From Paracoccus sanguinis (GTDB taxonomy: Bacteria > Pseudomonadota > Alphaproteobacteria > Rhodobacterales > Rhodobacteraceae), in the NCBI RefSeq assembly GCF_900106665.1, contig NZ_FNNA01000001.1, positions 806,001 through 870,000 on the forward strand: a stretch of 64,000 nucleotides of DNA, given 5' to 3'. The stretch's first letter is position 1, and each line of letters begins with the position of its first letter. Shown piece by piece: positions 17,689 to 27,531 of the stretch. The translations under genes and the position numbers were made by a program. The notes beneath the pieces are model-generated. The model searched no databases and had not been told where the DNA came from. It was given only the letters and a program-made list of their open reading frames with translations.

Positions 17689-18483
17689 ATGCCGAAATCG
17701 ACCGAATACGAGGCCAAACAGCCCGACGCGGACGGATTCATCGCCTACACGCCCGAGGAGGACGCGGTCTGGGCCGATCTGGTCGCCCGCCAGATGCCCG
17801 CGGTGCGCCGTGACATGGCGCTGCCCTATCTCGACGGGCTGGCCAAGCTCGACCTGCCCACGGCGCGGGTTCCGCAATGCCCCGAGGTCAGCGAACGGCT
17901 GCGCGATCTGACCGGCTGGCGGGTCGAGCCGGTGCCGGCGCTGATCGGCTTCGGCCGCTTCTTCGGGATGCTTGCCGACCGGACCTTTCCGGCCGCCAGC
18001 TTCATCCGCAAGCGCAAGCACTTCGACTACATCGAGGAACCCGACATCTTCCACGAGATCTTCGGGCACACGCCGCTGCTGACCGACCCGGCCTTCGCGG
18101 CCTTCTCGCAGGCGATCGGGCAGGCCGGGACGCGGGCCGAGAAGCCGGATTACGCCTGGCTGATCCGGCTCTACTGGTTCTCGATCGAGTTCGGGCTGAC
18201 GCGCGAGGACGGGCGGCTCAAGGCGCTTGGCTCGGGGCTGGCGTCGTCGGTGACCGAGTTGCCGTGGTCGATCTCGGACGCGCCCCAGCACCGGCCCTTC
18301 GGCGTGATCGACATCCTGCGGACGCCCTATCGCATCGACATCCACCAGCCGCTTTACTTCGTGATCGACCGGCTGGACGATCTTTTTGCCGCCGCCGACC
18401 GCGACCTGCTGGCCGACGTGCGGCAGGCCCGCGCGCTGGGGTTGCACCCGCCCGCATACCCCCCGAAGGAGGAGGTGGCATGA
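17689..18483 (+). CDS. phhA: Phenylalanine 4-monooxygenase
   Basis: A 264-residue, iron- and tetrahydropterin-dependent enzyme that converts phenylalanine to tyrosine. The iron ligands are visible: His122 and His127 in FHEIFGHTPLL and Glu167 in YWFSIEFGL. Substrate-pocket blocks such as GFGRFFGML are also present. Length is normal for the bacterial single-domain enzyme. GGGAGGA precedes the ATG; the open frame 14 codons upstream is not conserved. It is followed with 4-base overlap by the pterin-recycling enzyme. Confidence 0.96.
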   Translation: MPKSTEYEAKQPDADGFIAYTPEEDAVWADLVARQMPAVRRDMALPYLDGLAKLDLPTARVPQCPEVSERLRDLTGWRVEPVPALIGFGRFFGMLADRTFPAASFIRKRKHFDYIEEPDIFHEIFGHTPLLTDPAFAAFSQAIGQAGTRAEKPDYAWLIRLYWFSIEFGLTREDGRLKALGSGLASSVTELPWSISDAPQHRPFGVIDILRTPYRIDIHQPLYFVIDRLDDLFAAADRDLLADVRQARALGLHPPAYPPKEEVA

Positions 18484-18827
18484 CTGACCCGACCTGCGAT
18501 CTCGCCGCCCGCGACTGCGTGCCCTGCCAGGGGGGCGTGGCGCCCATGGACGCCGCCGCCGCCCGGGCGGCGCTCGGGGGGATCGAGGGCTGGACGCTCT
18601 CGGACGACGCCCGCGCGATCCACCGCCGCTTCGCCTTCAAGGGCTTTGCCAAGGCGGTCGAGATGGCGAACCTCGCCGCGTGGCTGGGTAATAGCCAGGG
18701 CCACCACCCCGACATCGCCTTCGGCTGGGGCTATTGCGAGGTGACCTTCACCACCCACGAGGCCGGGGGGCTGACCGAGAACGACCTGATCTGCGCGGCC
18801 AAGCTGAACGCAGTGCTGGCGGTCTGA
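18480..18827 (+). CDS. phhB: Pterin-4a-carbinolamine dehydratase
   Basis: 115 residues. The family core is complete: W-x-L near residue 38, then [20 protein letters not shown] with the catalytic HHP, then [16 protein letters not shown]. It regenerates the tetrahydropterin cofactor after phenylalanine hydroxylation. The N-terminal ~20 residues ([14 protein letters not shown]) contain three cysteines, as in many proteobacterial members. It overlaps phhA by ATGA, so the two are co-translated. Confidence 0.95.
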   Translation: MTDPTCDLAARDCVPCQGGVAPMDAAAARAALGGIEGWTLSDDARAIHRRFAFKGFAKAVEMANLAAWLGNSQGHHPDIAFGWGYCEVTFTTHEAGGLTENDLICAAKLNAVLAV

Positions 18828-18924
18828 GCGCGCGGGCGGGCACTCCGCCCCGCGCTGCCCCCTCCCGCGCCCTTGCCCCCCGCCCGGCCCGGCACTATTC
18901 CGGACCCCAGCCAAGGGGGACGCC

Positions 18925-20658
18925 ATGAAGAACACGCGCTTCGACAAGTCGAAACTGCCCAGCCGTCACGTGACCGAAGGGCCGGCGCGTGCCGCGCATC
19001 GCAGCTATCTCTACGCGATGGGCGTGACCGAAGAGGAAATCCACCAGCCGCTGGTCGGCGTGGCGACCTGCTGGAACGAGGCCGCGCCGTGCAACATCGC
19101 GCTGAACCGTCAGGCGCAGGTCGTGAAGATGGGCGTCAAGCGCGGCGGCGGCACGCCGCGCGAGTTCACCACCATCACCGTGACCGACGGCATTGCCATG
19201 GGACACGAGGGGATGCGCTCGTCGCTCGCCTCGCGCGACGCCATCGCCGACACGGTGGAACTGACCATGCGCGGGCACTGCTACGACGCGCTTGTGGGCC
19301 TTGCCGGCTGCGACAAGTCGCTGCCCGGGATGATGATGGCGATGGTGCGGCTGAACGTGCCGTCGGTCTTCATCTACGGCGGGTCGATCCTGCCCGGCCG
19401 CTATCAGGGCCGCGACATCACCGTGCAGGACATGTTCGAGGCCGCGGGCAAGCACGCCGCGGGCCTGATCTCGGACGCCGAGCTCGACATCATGGAGCGC
19501 GTGGCCTGCCCGTCCTCGGGCGCCTGCGGGGCGCAGTACACCGCCAACACCATGGCCTGCGTCTCCGAGGCGATCGGGCTCGCGCTCATCAACTCGTCCG
19601 GCGCGCCCGCGCCCTACGAGAGCCGCGATCAGTTCTGCGACGCCTCGGGCTTCGCGGTCATGAACCTGATCGAGAAGAACATCCGCGCCCGCGACATCGT
19701 GACCCGCAAGAGCCTCGAGAACGCGGCCCGCGTCGTGGCCTGCACGGGCGGGTCCACCAACGGCGGTCTGCACCTGCCGGCGCTCGCGCATGAGGCGGGG
19801 ATCGACTTCGACCTCTTCGACGTATGCGACATCTTCAAGGACACCCCCTATTTCGTGAACCTGCGGCCGGGCGGCGAATACGTCGCCAAGGACCTGTTCG
19901 AGGTCGGCGGCATCCCGGTGGTGATGAAGGAGCTGGCCAAGGCGGGGCTTCTGCACCTCGACTGCCTGACCGCCTCGGGCCGGACGCTGGGCGAGGAGCT
20001 GGACGAGATCCGCGGCGAGCCGGACGGAAAGGTCATCCACCCCGTCGAGACGCCGATCACCAGGACCGGCGGCGTCGTCGGGCTGAAGGGCAACCTCGCG
20101 CCCGAGGGCGCCATCGTGAAGGTCGCGGGGATGAGCGAGGCCGAGCAGGTCTTCACCGGCCCCGCCCGCGTCTTCGAGTGCGAGGAAGAGGCGTTCGCGG
20201 CCGTGCAGGCCCGCACCTACAAGGAAGGCGAGGTCATCGTGATCCGCAACGAGGGCCCCGCCGGCGGGCCGGGGATGCGCGAGATGCTGGCGACCACCGC
20301 GGCGCTCTCGGGTCAGGGGATGGGCAAGAAGGTGGCGCTGATCACCGACGGCCGCTTCTCGGGCGCCACCCGCGGGTTCTGCGTCGGCCACGTCGGCCCC
20401 GAGGCCGCGCATGGCGGGCCGATCGCGCTGGTGCGCGACGGCGACATCATTACGCTCAACGCCATCGAGGGCACCATCTCGGTCGACCTGACCGACGAGG
20501 AACTCGCCTCCCGCAAGGCCGCCTGGGCGGGGCCGCGCAAGACCGACTATGCCTCGGGCGCGCTGTGGAAATACGCCCAGCTCGTCGGCGTGGCGCGGCT
20601 GGGCGCCGTCACCCACCCCGGCGCCAAGGCCGAGACCCACGTCTACATGGACCAGTGA
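18925..20658 (+). CDS. ilvD: Dihydroxy-acid dehydratase
   Basis: A 577-residue iron-sulfur enzyme of branched-chain amino acid synthesis. Cluster cysteines are visible in [10 protein letters not shown], in [12 protein letters not shown] and in [17 protein letters not shown]. The C-terminal block [20 protein letters not shown] is strongly conserved. The N-terminus ([20 protein letters not shown]) matches the IlvD/Edd family, and length is normal for the shorter IlvD type. AAGGGGGA lies upstream of the ATG. It is a stand-alone gene with a ~100-base gap from phhB. Confidence 0.97.
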   Translation: MKNTRFDKSKLPSRHVTEGPARAAHRSYLYAMGVTEEEIHQPLVGVATCWNEAAPCNIALNRQAQVVKMGVKRGGGTPREFTTITVTDGIAMGHEGMRSSLASRDAIADTVELTMRGHCYDALVGLAGCDKSLPGMMMAMVRLNVPSVFIYGGSILPGRYQGRDITVQDMFEAAGKHAAGLISDAELDIMERVACPSSGACGAQYTANTMACVSEAIGLALINSSGAPAPYESRDQFCDASGFAVMNLIEKNIRARDIVTRKSLENAARVVACTGGSTNGGLHLPALAHEAGIDFDLFDVCDIFKDTPYFVNLRPGGEYVAKDLFEVGGIPVVMKELAKAGLLHLDCLTASGRTLGEELDEIRGEPDGKVIHPVETPITRTGGVVGLKGNLAPEGAIVKVAGMSEAEQVFTGPARVFECEEEAFAAVQARTYKEGEVIVIRNEGPAGGPGMREMLATTAALSGQGMGKKVALITDGRFSGATRGFCVGHVGPEAAHGGPIALVRDGDIITLNAIEGTISVDLTDEELASRKAAWAGPRKTDYASGALWKYAQLVGVARLGAVTHPGAKAETHVYMDQ

Positions 20659-20692
20659 CCGGCACCGCCGGTCCGACGGGGGCGCCGCAACG

Positions 20693-21481
20693 ATGGCCAT
20701 CCAACCGCGCCGCTGGGTCAGGAACAGGCTGCGCCTGCGCGCGATGGGCGAGTGGCAGCGGCTGGCCGAAGCCACCGGCGGCATGACCCTGCGCCGGCTG
20801 CGCGAGTTGCAGGACGACGCGCGCGGCCTCAGGCGCAGCGCCGACCGCTTCATCGCCAGCGCGCAGAGCCGGCTTGACAGCGTCCAGCGGCCGGTCGATC
20901 TGGCCGACCTGCCGCGCGGCACCGACTGGCGCTGGCGGCCGCCGTTCCTGTCGACCCGGATCGCGCCGTCGGGCATCGCCGCCCCCGCCTCGGGGACGTG
21001 GCTGGGCGAGCAGGCGGCGGTCTGGCACGACTGCCCGGCCGGCGCGCTGATCCTGCGGCAGATGCCGAACCGCGGCGCCGCCGATCTGGCGCCCTTCGGC
21101 CTGCTGCTCGAGACGCTGGGGTTCTCGGGCAGCTACCTGTCGGTCTCGGTCACCCTGCCCGACGCCGCCCGCGACGGGCTGACCCGCGCCCATATCATCC
21201 GGCTCGACGTGACGCTGACCGTCGAGCGCCCGATGAGCATCTATGCCCGGCTGAACATCGGCCACGGGCCGAACACCGACACGCTGCTGCGCCATCTCGG
21301 CGACATCGCCCCCGGCCCCGAGCCGGTCGCGCGCGAGATCGAGTTCGACCTGCACTACGTCGAGATGAACGAGAAGCGGCTCGAGAAGCTGTGGCTCGAC
21401 CTGATCTTCGAGGCGCCGCAGATGAATGCGGTGCGCATCCGCGACCTGTTCCTGTCGCGGCATCTGCGCGCCGATGTGTAA
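20693..21481 (+). CDS. Conserved hypothetical protein (DUF6478-like)
   Basis: 262 residues, no known motif and no membrane segment. A basic, helical N-terminus (RRWVRNRLRLRAMGEW) leads into a beta-rich middle containing ISTRIAPSGIAAPAS-like and FGLLLETLGFSGSYLSVSV segments. It ends RIRDLFLSRHLRADV. The pattern resembles a conserved hypothetical family found in Rhodobacteraceae; I recall it as DUF6478 but cannot confirm this. It probably forms an operon with the next gene (30-base gap). Function is unknown. Confidence 0.75.
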   Translation: MAIQPRRWVRNRLRLRAMGEWQRLAEATGGMTLRRLRELQDDARGLRRSADRFIASAQSRLDSVQRPVDLADLPRGTDWRWRPPFLSTRIAPSGIAAPASGTWLGEQAAVWHDCPAGALILRQMPNRGAADLAPFGLLLETLGFSGSYLSVSVTLPDAARDGLTRAHIIRLDVTLTVERPMSIYARLNIGHGPNTDTLLRHLGDIAPGPEPVAREIEFDLHYVEMNEKRLEKLWLDLIFEAPQMNAVRIRDLFLSRHLRADV

Positions 21482-21511
21482 CGCCCGATGGCTGACCCAA
21501 GGGGGCCCGAC

Positions 21512-21895
21512 ATGACCCGTCCGTTCGTCTCGCTCGGCCTCAAGTCCGGGGTGTGGGAGGGGCGGCTGCCCGACGGCCCCGCCCCCGGCCGGGTGGCGCT
21601 GACGCTGAACGGCCGCACCGTGGGCCAGGCCGAGGTCACACCCGGCGCCGAGAGCGGCTGGAACATTCGCGCCGCCCTGCCGGTCGAGACGCTGTCCGAG
21701 GGGGTGCAGACCTATACGCTCATCGCCGATGATGGCGCCGGCGTGGACGCCCCGCGGCCCGGCGCGATGCGGCTCGGGCACCTGCCGCTGCTCGCGGGCG
21801 AGGCGCTCGACGCCGACCTGCGGGCCGAGATCGACCTGCTCAGGGCCGAAGTGGACCTGCTCAAGCGCGAGTTCCGGCGGCTGGCGACCGAGTGA
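21512..21895 (+). CDS. Hypothetical protein with C-terminal coiled coil
   Basis: 127 residues, not recognised. The first ~90 residues look beta-rich (FVSLGLKSGVWEGRLP, VALTLNGRTVGQAEV, VQTYTLIADDG). The last ~30 form an amphipathic Leu/Glu/Arg helix (AEIDLLRAEVDLLKREFRRL), probably a coiled coil for oligomerisation. The start at 21512 is preferred because AAGGGGG lies 7 bases upstream; an ATG at 21488 would add 8 residues. It follows the DUF6478-like gene and may work with it. Confidence 0.65.
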   Translation: MTRPFVSLGLKSGVWEGRLPDGPAPGRVALTLNGRTVGQAEVTPGAESGWNIRAALPVETLSEGVQTYTLIADDGAGVDAPRPGAMRLGHLPLLAGEALDADLRAEIDLLRAEVDLLKREFRRLATE

Positions 21896-21899
21896 CGGC

Positions 21900-22616
21900 T
21901 CAGCCGCCGCGCTGCCAATAGGCGTAGCGGCCGACCGGCGCGAAGCCGAGCCCGGCATAGAGCGCGCGCGCCGCGGCGTTCGCCTCGGTCACCGCGAGCG
22001 CCAGTTCGGTGGCGCCGTGCCGGGCGGCGAAATCGGCCGCGCGGCGGACCATCCACGCGCCGAGACCCTTGCCCCGCCAGCGCGGCAGCACCGCCAGCGC
22101 GTGCAGCGTGCCGATGCCGCCGTGCACCGCGGCAAAGGCGGCGCCGGCGGCGCGATCCTCGACCCGGCCGAGGATCGCCGTGTGCGGCCCCGCCACCCGC
22201 GCCATCACCGCCTGCCGCGCGTCCCCGACCCCAAGCTGGCGCCACAGGTCGCGCTGGATCGCCAGCGGCGGCCAGGATTCGAGCGCCGTCACCGGCGGGA
22301 TCGCCCGGTCGGTCAGCGGCCCGAGCGGTGCCGACAGGATCAGCGTGGGGTTGGCGGCGCGATACCCCCGCGCCGCAAGCGCCGCGGCCAGCGCGTCGTC
22401 GCCGTCCTCGACCGAGAACAGCGCCGGCTGGCCCCAGCCGGCATGGGTCGCCTCGGCCGCGGCAATGTCGGCCTCATCCCAGTCGCCCACCACCCGGGCG
22501 GCGCTGACCCGGCCGCCGCCGCCCATGCCCCGGCCGACCCGCAGCCCGCCGTGGTCGGCATAGTCGGCCGCGGGCCAGGTCGCCTGCCAGGCGGCGTCGA
22601 ACGCCGGTGAGATCAC
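21900..22616 (-). CDS. GNAT family N-acetyltransferase
   Basis: 238 residues. The C-terminal half holds the GNAT acetyl-CoA site: LHALAVLPRWRGKGLGAWMVRRAADFA (the Q/RxxGxG/A loop) and LAVTEANAAARALYAGLGF. The N-terminal ~100 residues are a less conserved GNAT-like lobe. The substrate is unknown. It overlaps the CinA-like gene by 4 bases (ATGA), so they are expressed together. Confidence 0.87.
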   Translation of the reverse strand: MISPAFDAAWQATWPAADYADHGGLRVGRGMGGGGRVSAARVVGDWDEADIAAAEATHAGWGQPALFSVEDGDDALAAALAARGYRAANPTLILSAPLGPLTDRAIPPVTALESWPPLAIQRDLWRQLGVGDARQAVMARVAGPHTAILGRVEDRAAGAAFAAVHGGIGTLHALAVLPRWRGKGLGAWMVRRAADFAARHGATELALAVTEANAAARALYAGLGFAPVGRYAYWQRGG

Positions 22617-23353
22617 AGCCCGAGCCGGGTGCCGAGCGCTGCGAGCGCGGCCTCGACGCGGGCGGAGTCGAGCCCGCGGATCACGAGGTTGGTGCCGAAG
22701 CGCCCCTCCTCGCGGAAGGGATAGCTGCCGAGCGACAGGTCCGGGAACGCGGCCGCGACCTCGCGCAGCCCCTCGGCCACGTCGGACTCGGGGCGCTCGA
22801 CCCGGACGGTGCGGCTGACCGGCGGGCGGCCGGGGTTGAGCCGCGGGACCAGCGCCTCGACCATGCTGCGGAACACCGAGGGGACCCCGGCCATGACGTG
22901 CGCGCCGCCGATGGAAAAGCCCGGCGCGGCGGACTCGGCATTCTCGATCAGCGTCGCGCCGACCGGGATGCGGGCCATCCTGAGGCGGGCGGGCGTGATC
23001 TCCATCCCCAGCCGGGTCCAGCGCTCCTCCATCATGCGGCGGGCGTCGGCGTTGACCTCGATCCCCACGCCATAGGCGTCGGCCACGGCGTCGGCGGTGA
23101 TGTCGTCGTGGGTCGGGCCGATGCCGCCCGAGGTGAACACCATGTCCCAGTCCCCACCGAGGTGGCGGTCGAGCGCCCGAAGCGCCCCCACGATCGCGGC
23201 ATGGTCGTCGGGCACCACGCGAATCTCGCGCAGGTCGATGCCGATGCCGTTCAGGATGCCGGCGAGGTGGTGGGCGTTCAGGTCGCGGGTGCGGCCGGAC
23301 AGGATCTCGTCCCCGATCAGCAGGATCGCGGCGGTCGGATTGTCGGATTGCAT
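22613..23353 (-). CDS. CinA-like molybdopterin-binding domain protein
   Basis: 246 residues, consisting of the MoCF_biosynth/CinA N-terminal domain only. ILLIGDEILSGRTRDLNAH is followed by VFTSGGIGPTHDDITADAVA, which is the diagnostic GGIGPTxDD motif, and then GVPSVFRSMVEAL. The C-terminal PncC nicotinamide amidase domain of full-length CinA is absent, as in many alphaproteobacterial homologues. Full-length CinA proteins are NMN deamidases or pyrophosphatases; the activity of this short form is uncertain. Confidence 0.88.
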   Translation of the reverse strand: MQSDNPTAAILLIGDEILSGRTRDLNAHHLAGILNGIGIDLREIRVVPDDHAAIVGALRALDRHLGGDWDMVFTSGGIGPTHDDITADAVADAYGVGIEVNADARRMMEERWTRLGMEITPARLRMARIPVGATLIENAESAAPGFSIGGAHVMAGVPSVFRSMVEALVPRLNPGRPPVSRTVRVERPESDVAEGLREVAAAFPDLSLGSYPFREEGRFGTNLVIRGLDSARVEAALAALGTRLGL

Positions 23354-23474
23354 CAGGCGTCCCCCGGGTGTCTAGCCGGGCGAGGCCCGGTGCGGGCGCA
23401 TAATGCCCGGCCTGAGGGCTGGAACAAGGCCCCGCCGGGGTCTATCTGGCACCTCAAGCGAAAGGATCAGCCCG

Positions 23475-24335
23475 ATGAACGACCCGCGCCTCACCCGCGA
23501 AGGCATCCGCATCCATGCCCCCGAGGATTTCGCCGGAATGCGCGCCGCCGGCGCCGCCGCCGCGCTGATCCTGGACGAGGTGGGCCCGCGCGTGGCCCCC
23601 GGCGTGACCACGGCCGAGCTGGACGACTTCATCAACGCCCGGGTGGCCGAGCTGGGGCTGACCAGCGCCACCGTCGGCTATCGCGGCTACCAGCACGCGA
23701 GCTGCATCAGCGTGAACCACGTCGTCTGCCACGGCATCCCCGGCCAGCCGATCCCCAAGGGCCGCGACGAGACGATCTCGCGCGATCTCGAGAAGCGGCG
23801 CGACAGCGATGCGCTGCTCGAGGGCGACATCCTCAACATCGACGTGACGGTGATCAAGGACGGCTGGTACGGCGACAGCTCGCGCATGTACGTCGCCGGG
23901 CCGGTGTCCGAGCGCGCGGCGCGGCTGATCCGGGTGACCCACGACTGCCTGATGAAGGGGATCGAGGCGGTGCGCCCCGGCGCCACCTTCGGCGACATCG
24001 GCGCGGCGATCCAGACCTACGCCGAGGGCCAGCGGATGTCGGTGGTGCGCGACTTCTGCGGCCACGGGCTGGGCCGGGTGTTCCACGCGCCGCCGAACGT
24101 CCTGCACTTCGGCCGGCCCGGAAAGGGCCCGATGCTGGAAGAGGGGATGTTCTTCACCATCGAGCCGATGATAAACCTCGGCCGGGCCGAGACGCGCATC
24201 CTCGCCGACGACTGGACCGCGGTCACGCGCGACAAGTCGCTGTCGGCGCAGTTCGAGCATTCCGTCGGCGTGACCGCGGACGGGTGCGAGATCTTCACCC
24301 TCTCGCCCGGTGGGGTGTTCTTCCCCGACCTTTGA
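23475..24335 (+). CDS. map: Methionine aminopeptidase, type I
   Basis: A 286-residue dinuclear metallo-peptidase that removes initiator methionine. Metal and active-site contexts are complete: the His in NHVVCHGIP, Asp in LNIDVTVIKDGWYGDSS, His in FCGHGLG, Glu in FFTIEPM and Glu in AQFEHSV. An insertion around residues 90-115 (RDETISRDLEKRRDSDA) is typical of alphaproteobacterial Map. AAAGGA precedes the ATG. It is divergent from the CinA-like gene. Confidence 0.96.
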   Translation: MNDPRLTREGIRIHAPEDFAGMRAAGAAAALILDEVGPRVAPGVTTAELDDFINARVAELGLTSATVGYRGYQHASCISVNHVVCHGIPGQPIPKGRDETISRDLEKRRDSDALLEGDILNIDVTVIKDGWYGDSSRMYVAGPVSERAARLIRVTHDCLMKGIEAVRPGATFGDIGAAIQTYAEGQRMSVVRDFCGHGLGRVFHAPPNVLHFGRPGKGPMLEEGMFFTIEPMINLGRAETRILADDWTAVTRDKSLSAQFEHSVGVTADGCEIFTLSPGGVFFPDL

Positions 24336-24385
24336 GGCCGTGCCACCGAGTCTTCGGGCCAGACGGACGCAGCTGAGGGCGGCGC

Positions 24386-26167
24386 TCAGGCCGCCCCGTC
24401 CGTGAACTGCAGCCGGGCGAGCCGGGCGTAGAGGCCGCCCTGCGCCACCAGCTCGTCATGCGTGCCCTGCTGGACGATGCGGCCCTTGTCCATGACCACG
24501 ATCCGGTCGGCCTTCTTCACCGTCGCCAGCCGGTGCGCGACGATGATCGTCGTGCGGTCGCGGGCCAGCGCGTCCACCGCGTCCTGAACCAGCCGCTCGG
24601 ACTGGGCGTCGAGCGCGCTCGTCGCCTCGTCCAGAAGCAGGATCGAGGCATCGCGCAGGATCGCGCGGGCGATGGCGATGCGCTGCTTCTGGCCGCCCGA
24701 CAGCATCACCCCGCGCTCGCCCACCTGCGCCTCATAGCCGTCGGGCAGCGCGGTCAGGAAGTCGTGGGCGTTGGCGGCACGGGCGGCGGCCTCGACCTCG
24801 GCGTCCGAGGCCTCGGGGCGGCCGAAGCGGATGTTCTCGCGCGCGGTGGTGGCGAAGATCACCGGGTCCTGCGGCACCAGCGCGATGGCGCGGCGGAAAT
24901 CGGCCCGCGCCATGTCGCGCAGGTCGATCCCGTCCAGCGTGACGCGGCCCGTCTCGGGGTCCCAGAAGCGCAGGATGAGCTGCACGACGGTGGTCTTGCC
25001 CGCCCCCGAGGGGCCGACCAGCGCCACCGTCTCGCCCGGCCGGATCGAGAGCGACACGTCCTCGAGCGCCGAGACATCGGGCCGGGTCGGATAGTGGAAC
25101 GAAACGCCCTCGAGCTCGATCTGCCCGCGCACCGGGCGCGGCAGCGCCACCGGGCGGGCGGGGTCCGTCAGCGCGTCCTGCGTCGCCAGCAGCTCGCCCA
25201 GCCGCTCGGTGGCGCCGGCGGCGCGCTGCAACTCGCCCCAGATCTCGGACAGCGCGCCGACCGAGCCCGCGACCATCACCGCGTAGATGACGAACTGCAC
25301 CAGCTCGCCCACCGTCATGGCGCCCAGCCGCACGTCGCGGGCGCCGATCCACAGGACGCCGGTGACGCCCGCGAAGATCAGGAAGATCACCAGCGCCGTC
25401 ATCGCCGCCCGCACCCGGATGCGGCGCGCGGCCGAGGCGAACGAGCGTTCGGTCACGTCGGCAAAGCCCGCCCGCGTCGCGTCCTCGGCGGTGAAGGCCT
25501 GCACCGTCTGCGCCGCGAGCAGCGTTTCCGACGCGCTGCCCGACGAGGCGGCGATCCAGTCCTGGTTCTCGCGCGAGAGGCCGCGCAGCCGGCGGCCGAG
25601 CACGATGATCGGCACCAGCACGACGGGCACGACCAGCATCAGCAGCCCGGTCAGCTTGGCCGAGGTCAGCAGCAGCATCACCAAGCCGCCGACCGCCACC
25701 ATCGCCTGGCGCAGCGCGAGGCTTACCGACGAGCCGATCACCGACAGGATCAGCGTCGTGTCGGTGGTGATGCGGCTGATGATCTCGCCGGTCATCACCC
25801 GCTCGAAGAAGGCGGGCGAGAGGCCGATCACCCGGTCGAAGACCGCGCGGCGGATGTCGGCCACGACCCGCTCGCCCAGCCGGGTGACAAGCGCATAGCG
25901 CAGCGCCGTGCCCACGGCGAGGAGCGCCGCGATGCCGATGGCGGCGAGGAAATACTGGTCGAGCAGCCGCGCGCCCTCGTCGAACCCGTCCACGATCCGG
26001 CGCACCGCGACCGGCAGGACGAGGCTCACCCCCGCCGTCACCATCAGCGCGAGCAGCGCGCCGGCCAGCAGCAGCCGGTAGGGCCGGACGAACGGCCACA
26101 GCGCCGCCAGCGCGCCGATGCGTTTCGTCGCGGGCCGATCGGCGATCGGCTTGGGGCTGCGGGCCAT
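24386..26167 (-). CDS. ABC exporter, fused permease and ATPase (MsbA/ABCB type)
   Basis: 593 residues, a half-transporter that would dimerise. Six membrane helices lie in residues ~30-320, followed by a nucleotide-binding domain from ~350. Walker A is VGPSGAGKTTVVQL, the signature is MLSGGQKQRIAIARAI, Walker B is ILLLDEATSALD and the H-loop is IIVAHRL. The closest types are MsbA-like lipid or multidrug exporters; the substrate cannot be read from sequence. It is a stand-alone gene. Confidence 0.93.
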   Translation of the reverse strand: MARSPKPIADRPATKRIGALAALWPFVRPYRLLLAGALLALMVTAGVSLVLPVAVRRIVDGFDEGARLLDQYFLAAIGIAALLAVGTALRYALVTRLGERVVADIRRAVFDRVIGLSPAFFERVMTGEIISRITTDTTLILSVIGSSVSLALRQAMVAVGGLVMLLLTSAKLTGLLMLVVPVVLVPIIVLGRRLRGLSRENQDWIAASSGSASETLLAAQTVQAFTAEDATRAGFADVTERSFASAARRIRVRAAMTALVIFLIFAGVTGVLWIGARDVRLGAMTVGELVQFVIYAVMVAGSVGALSEIWGELQRAAGATERLGELLATQDALTDPARPVALPRPVRGQIELEGVSFHYPTRPDVSALEDVSLSIRPGETVALVGPSGAGKTTVVQLILRFWDPETGRVTLDGIDLRDMARADFRRAIALVPQDPVIFATTARENIRFGRPEASDAEVEAAARAANAHDFLTALPDGYEAQVGERGVMLSGGQKQRIAIARAILRDASILLLDEATSALDAQSERLVQDAVDALARDRTTIIVAHRLATVKKADRIVVMDKGRIVQQGTHDELVAQGGLYARLARLQFTDGAA

Positions 26168-26367
26168 GGGCGGACCTCTCAGGCTGGGACGTCGGGCGGC
26201 GAGGGGGCGCGGCAGGGCCGCGCGGCGGACCGGGCGGGTTTAGGCACTCGGCCCGGCCGGGGCAAGCGCAGCCCCCCGGCCCCGCCTGCGGCAAGGCGGC
26301 ACGGGGGCGGGCCGGTCCGTCCCCCGGGGGCGTGGCGCAAGCGCGCGGCCGGGGCTGGCCTGCGGGG

Positions 26368-26760
26368 TCAGATGCCGCCCATCACCGCGCCGATCACCGC
26401 GCAGGCGGTGATGGCATAGCCCATGTCCACCAGCGTCATGATCATCGGCCGCGGCGAATAGGTGTTCTCGATCACGAACCACGGCGCGACGATGGCCGCG
26501 CCGATGCCGAAGCCCCAGCCCATCCCGGCCAGCACCCCGTCGATGCCGGCGCGCACGAACAGCACCCGCAGCATCGCCGCCACCGCCACCAGCGCCACCC
26601 CGGCCAGCAGATAGGGCACCACCGAGCGCGCCTTGGGATGACCGATGTTCTGGACCTGCAACGCCGAGGCGTGGGCATAGACCCGGTCGGTCAGGCGGTA
26701 CCAGATCGCCCCCACGACCCAGGCGAGGATCGCCGCGGCGATCACGATCATCAGCTCCAT
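26368..26760 (-). CDS. DUF1761 family membrane protein
   Basis: 130 residues with four predicted membrane helices (starting MELMIVIAAAILAWVVGAIW, then around residues 45-65, 73-95 and 108-128). The N-terminal pattern with W-x-G-A-I-W-Y-x-L resembles DUF1761. Function is unknown. It starts 4 bases after the EVE gene stop, on the same strand, so it is the last gene of the gpsA-YciI-EVE group. Confidence 0.82.
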   Translation of the reverse strand: MELMIVIAAAILAWVVGAIWYRLTDRVYAHASALQVQNIGHPKARSVVPYLLAGVALVAVAAMLRVLFVRAGIDGVLAGMGWGFGIGAAIVAPWFVIENTYSPRPMIMTLVDMGYAITACAVIGAVMGGI

Positions 26761-26764
26761 CGGG

Positions 26765-27259
26765 TCAGTCCCTCCGTTTGGCCGCGCGTCTGGCGGGCTT
26801 GGCTTTGGCCGGGCGGTCGGCGGGCGCATCCTCAGGCGCCTCTTCAGGCGCTTCGGCCAGGGCCAGCACCGCCTCCCACTCCGCGTCGGTCACCGGCTGC
26901 ACCGACAGGCGCGAGTTGCGCACCAGCACCATATCGGCGAACTGCGGGTCCGCCTTGATCTGGGCCAAGGTCACCGGCCGGGCCAGCGGCTCGACCGCGC
27001 GCAGGTCCACGCAGTCCCATTTGGGGTCGTCGGCGGTCGAATCGGGGTGGCTTTCGGCGATCACCTCGACGATGCCCACCACCTCTTTCCCGATGTTCGA
27101 GTGGTAGAAGAACCCGCGGTCGCCGACCTTCATCTCGCGCATGACGTTGCGGGCCTGCACGCTGCGCACCCCGTTCCACTCTTCCCCGTCGCGGCCGCGG
27201 GCCACGAGGTCGTCCCACGAGAAGGCGTCGGGCTCGGACTTGAACAGCCAGTGCGCCAT
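26765..27259 (-). CDS. EVE (thymocyte nuclear protein 1-like) domain protein
   Basis: 164 residues. The EVE/PUA-like fold is complete: WLFKSEPDAFSWDDL at the start, then NGVRSVQARNVMREM, GFFYHSNIGKEVVGIVEV and a C-terminal LVRNSRLSVQPV. The last ~30 residues are a basic Ala/Lys/Pro tail. EVE domains are thought to bind modified bases in DNA or RNA. Its ATG overlaps the YciI-like stop by one base (TGATG). Confidence 0.92.
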   Translation of the reverse strand: MAHWLFKSEPDAFSWDDLVARGRDGEEWNGVRSVQARNVMREMKVGDRGFFYHSNIGKEVVGIVEVIAESHPDSTADDPKWDCVDLRAVEPLARPVTLAQIKADPQFADMVLVRNSRLSVQPVTDAEWEAVLALAEAPEEAPEDAPADRPAKAKPARRAAKRRD

Positions 27260-27531
27260 CAGATCACCTTGCGCCACTCGATGACCTCGACCGACTGGAA
27301 CAGCCCGGCCGCGGCATAGGGGTCGCCCGCGGTCCAGGCGCGCACCCGCTCGGCGTCGTCGGCCTCGACCACGACCAGCGAGCCGCGCATCTCGCCGTCC
27401 TCGACCAGGGGCCCGGCCATGCGGACCATGTCGGCGGCGTTGAGCCAGTCCAGATGCGCCGAGCGCGTCTCGAGCCGGGTCGAGAGATGGCCGGGCTTGT
27501 CCCGGCAGATCACGGCGAAAAGCGGCATCAT
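27259..27531 (-). CDS. YciI family protein
   Basis: 90 residues, a dimeric ferredoxin-like fold. [28 protein letters not shown] carries the conserved His and charged residues of the family, followed by [17 protein letters not shown] and DPYAAAGLF. The catalytic role is unknown. It sits between gpsA and the EVE gene with overlaps at both ends, a neighbourhood often seen in alphaproteobacteria. Confidence 0.9.
   Translation of the reverse strand: MMPLFAVICRDKPGHLSTRLETRSAHLDWLNAADMVRMAGPLVEDGEMRGSLVVVEADDAERVRAWTAGDPYAAAGLFQSVEVIEWRKVI

Noticed and set aside
18895-20976. 693-codon open frame opposite ilvD
   Set aside because: The same shadow effect; ilvD on the other strand has all family motifs.
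24458-26419. 653-codon open frame opposite the ABC exporter
   Set aside because: Shadow frame rich in His, Arg and Gln; the exporter is clear on the minus strand.
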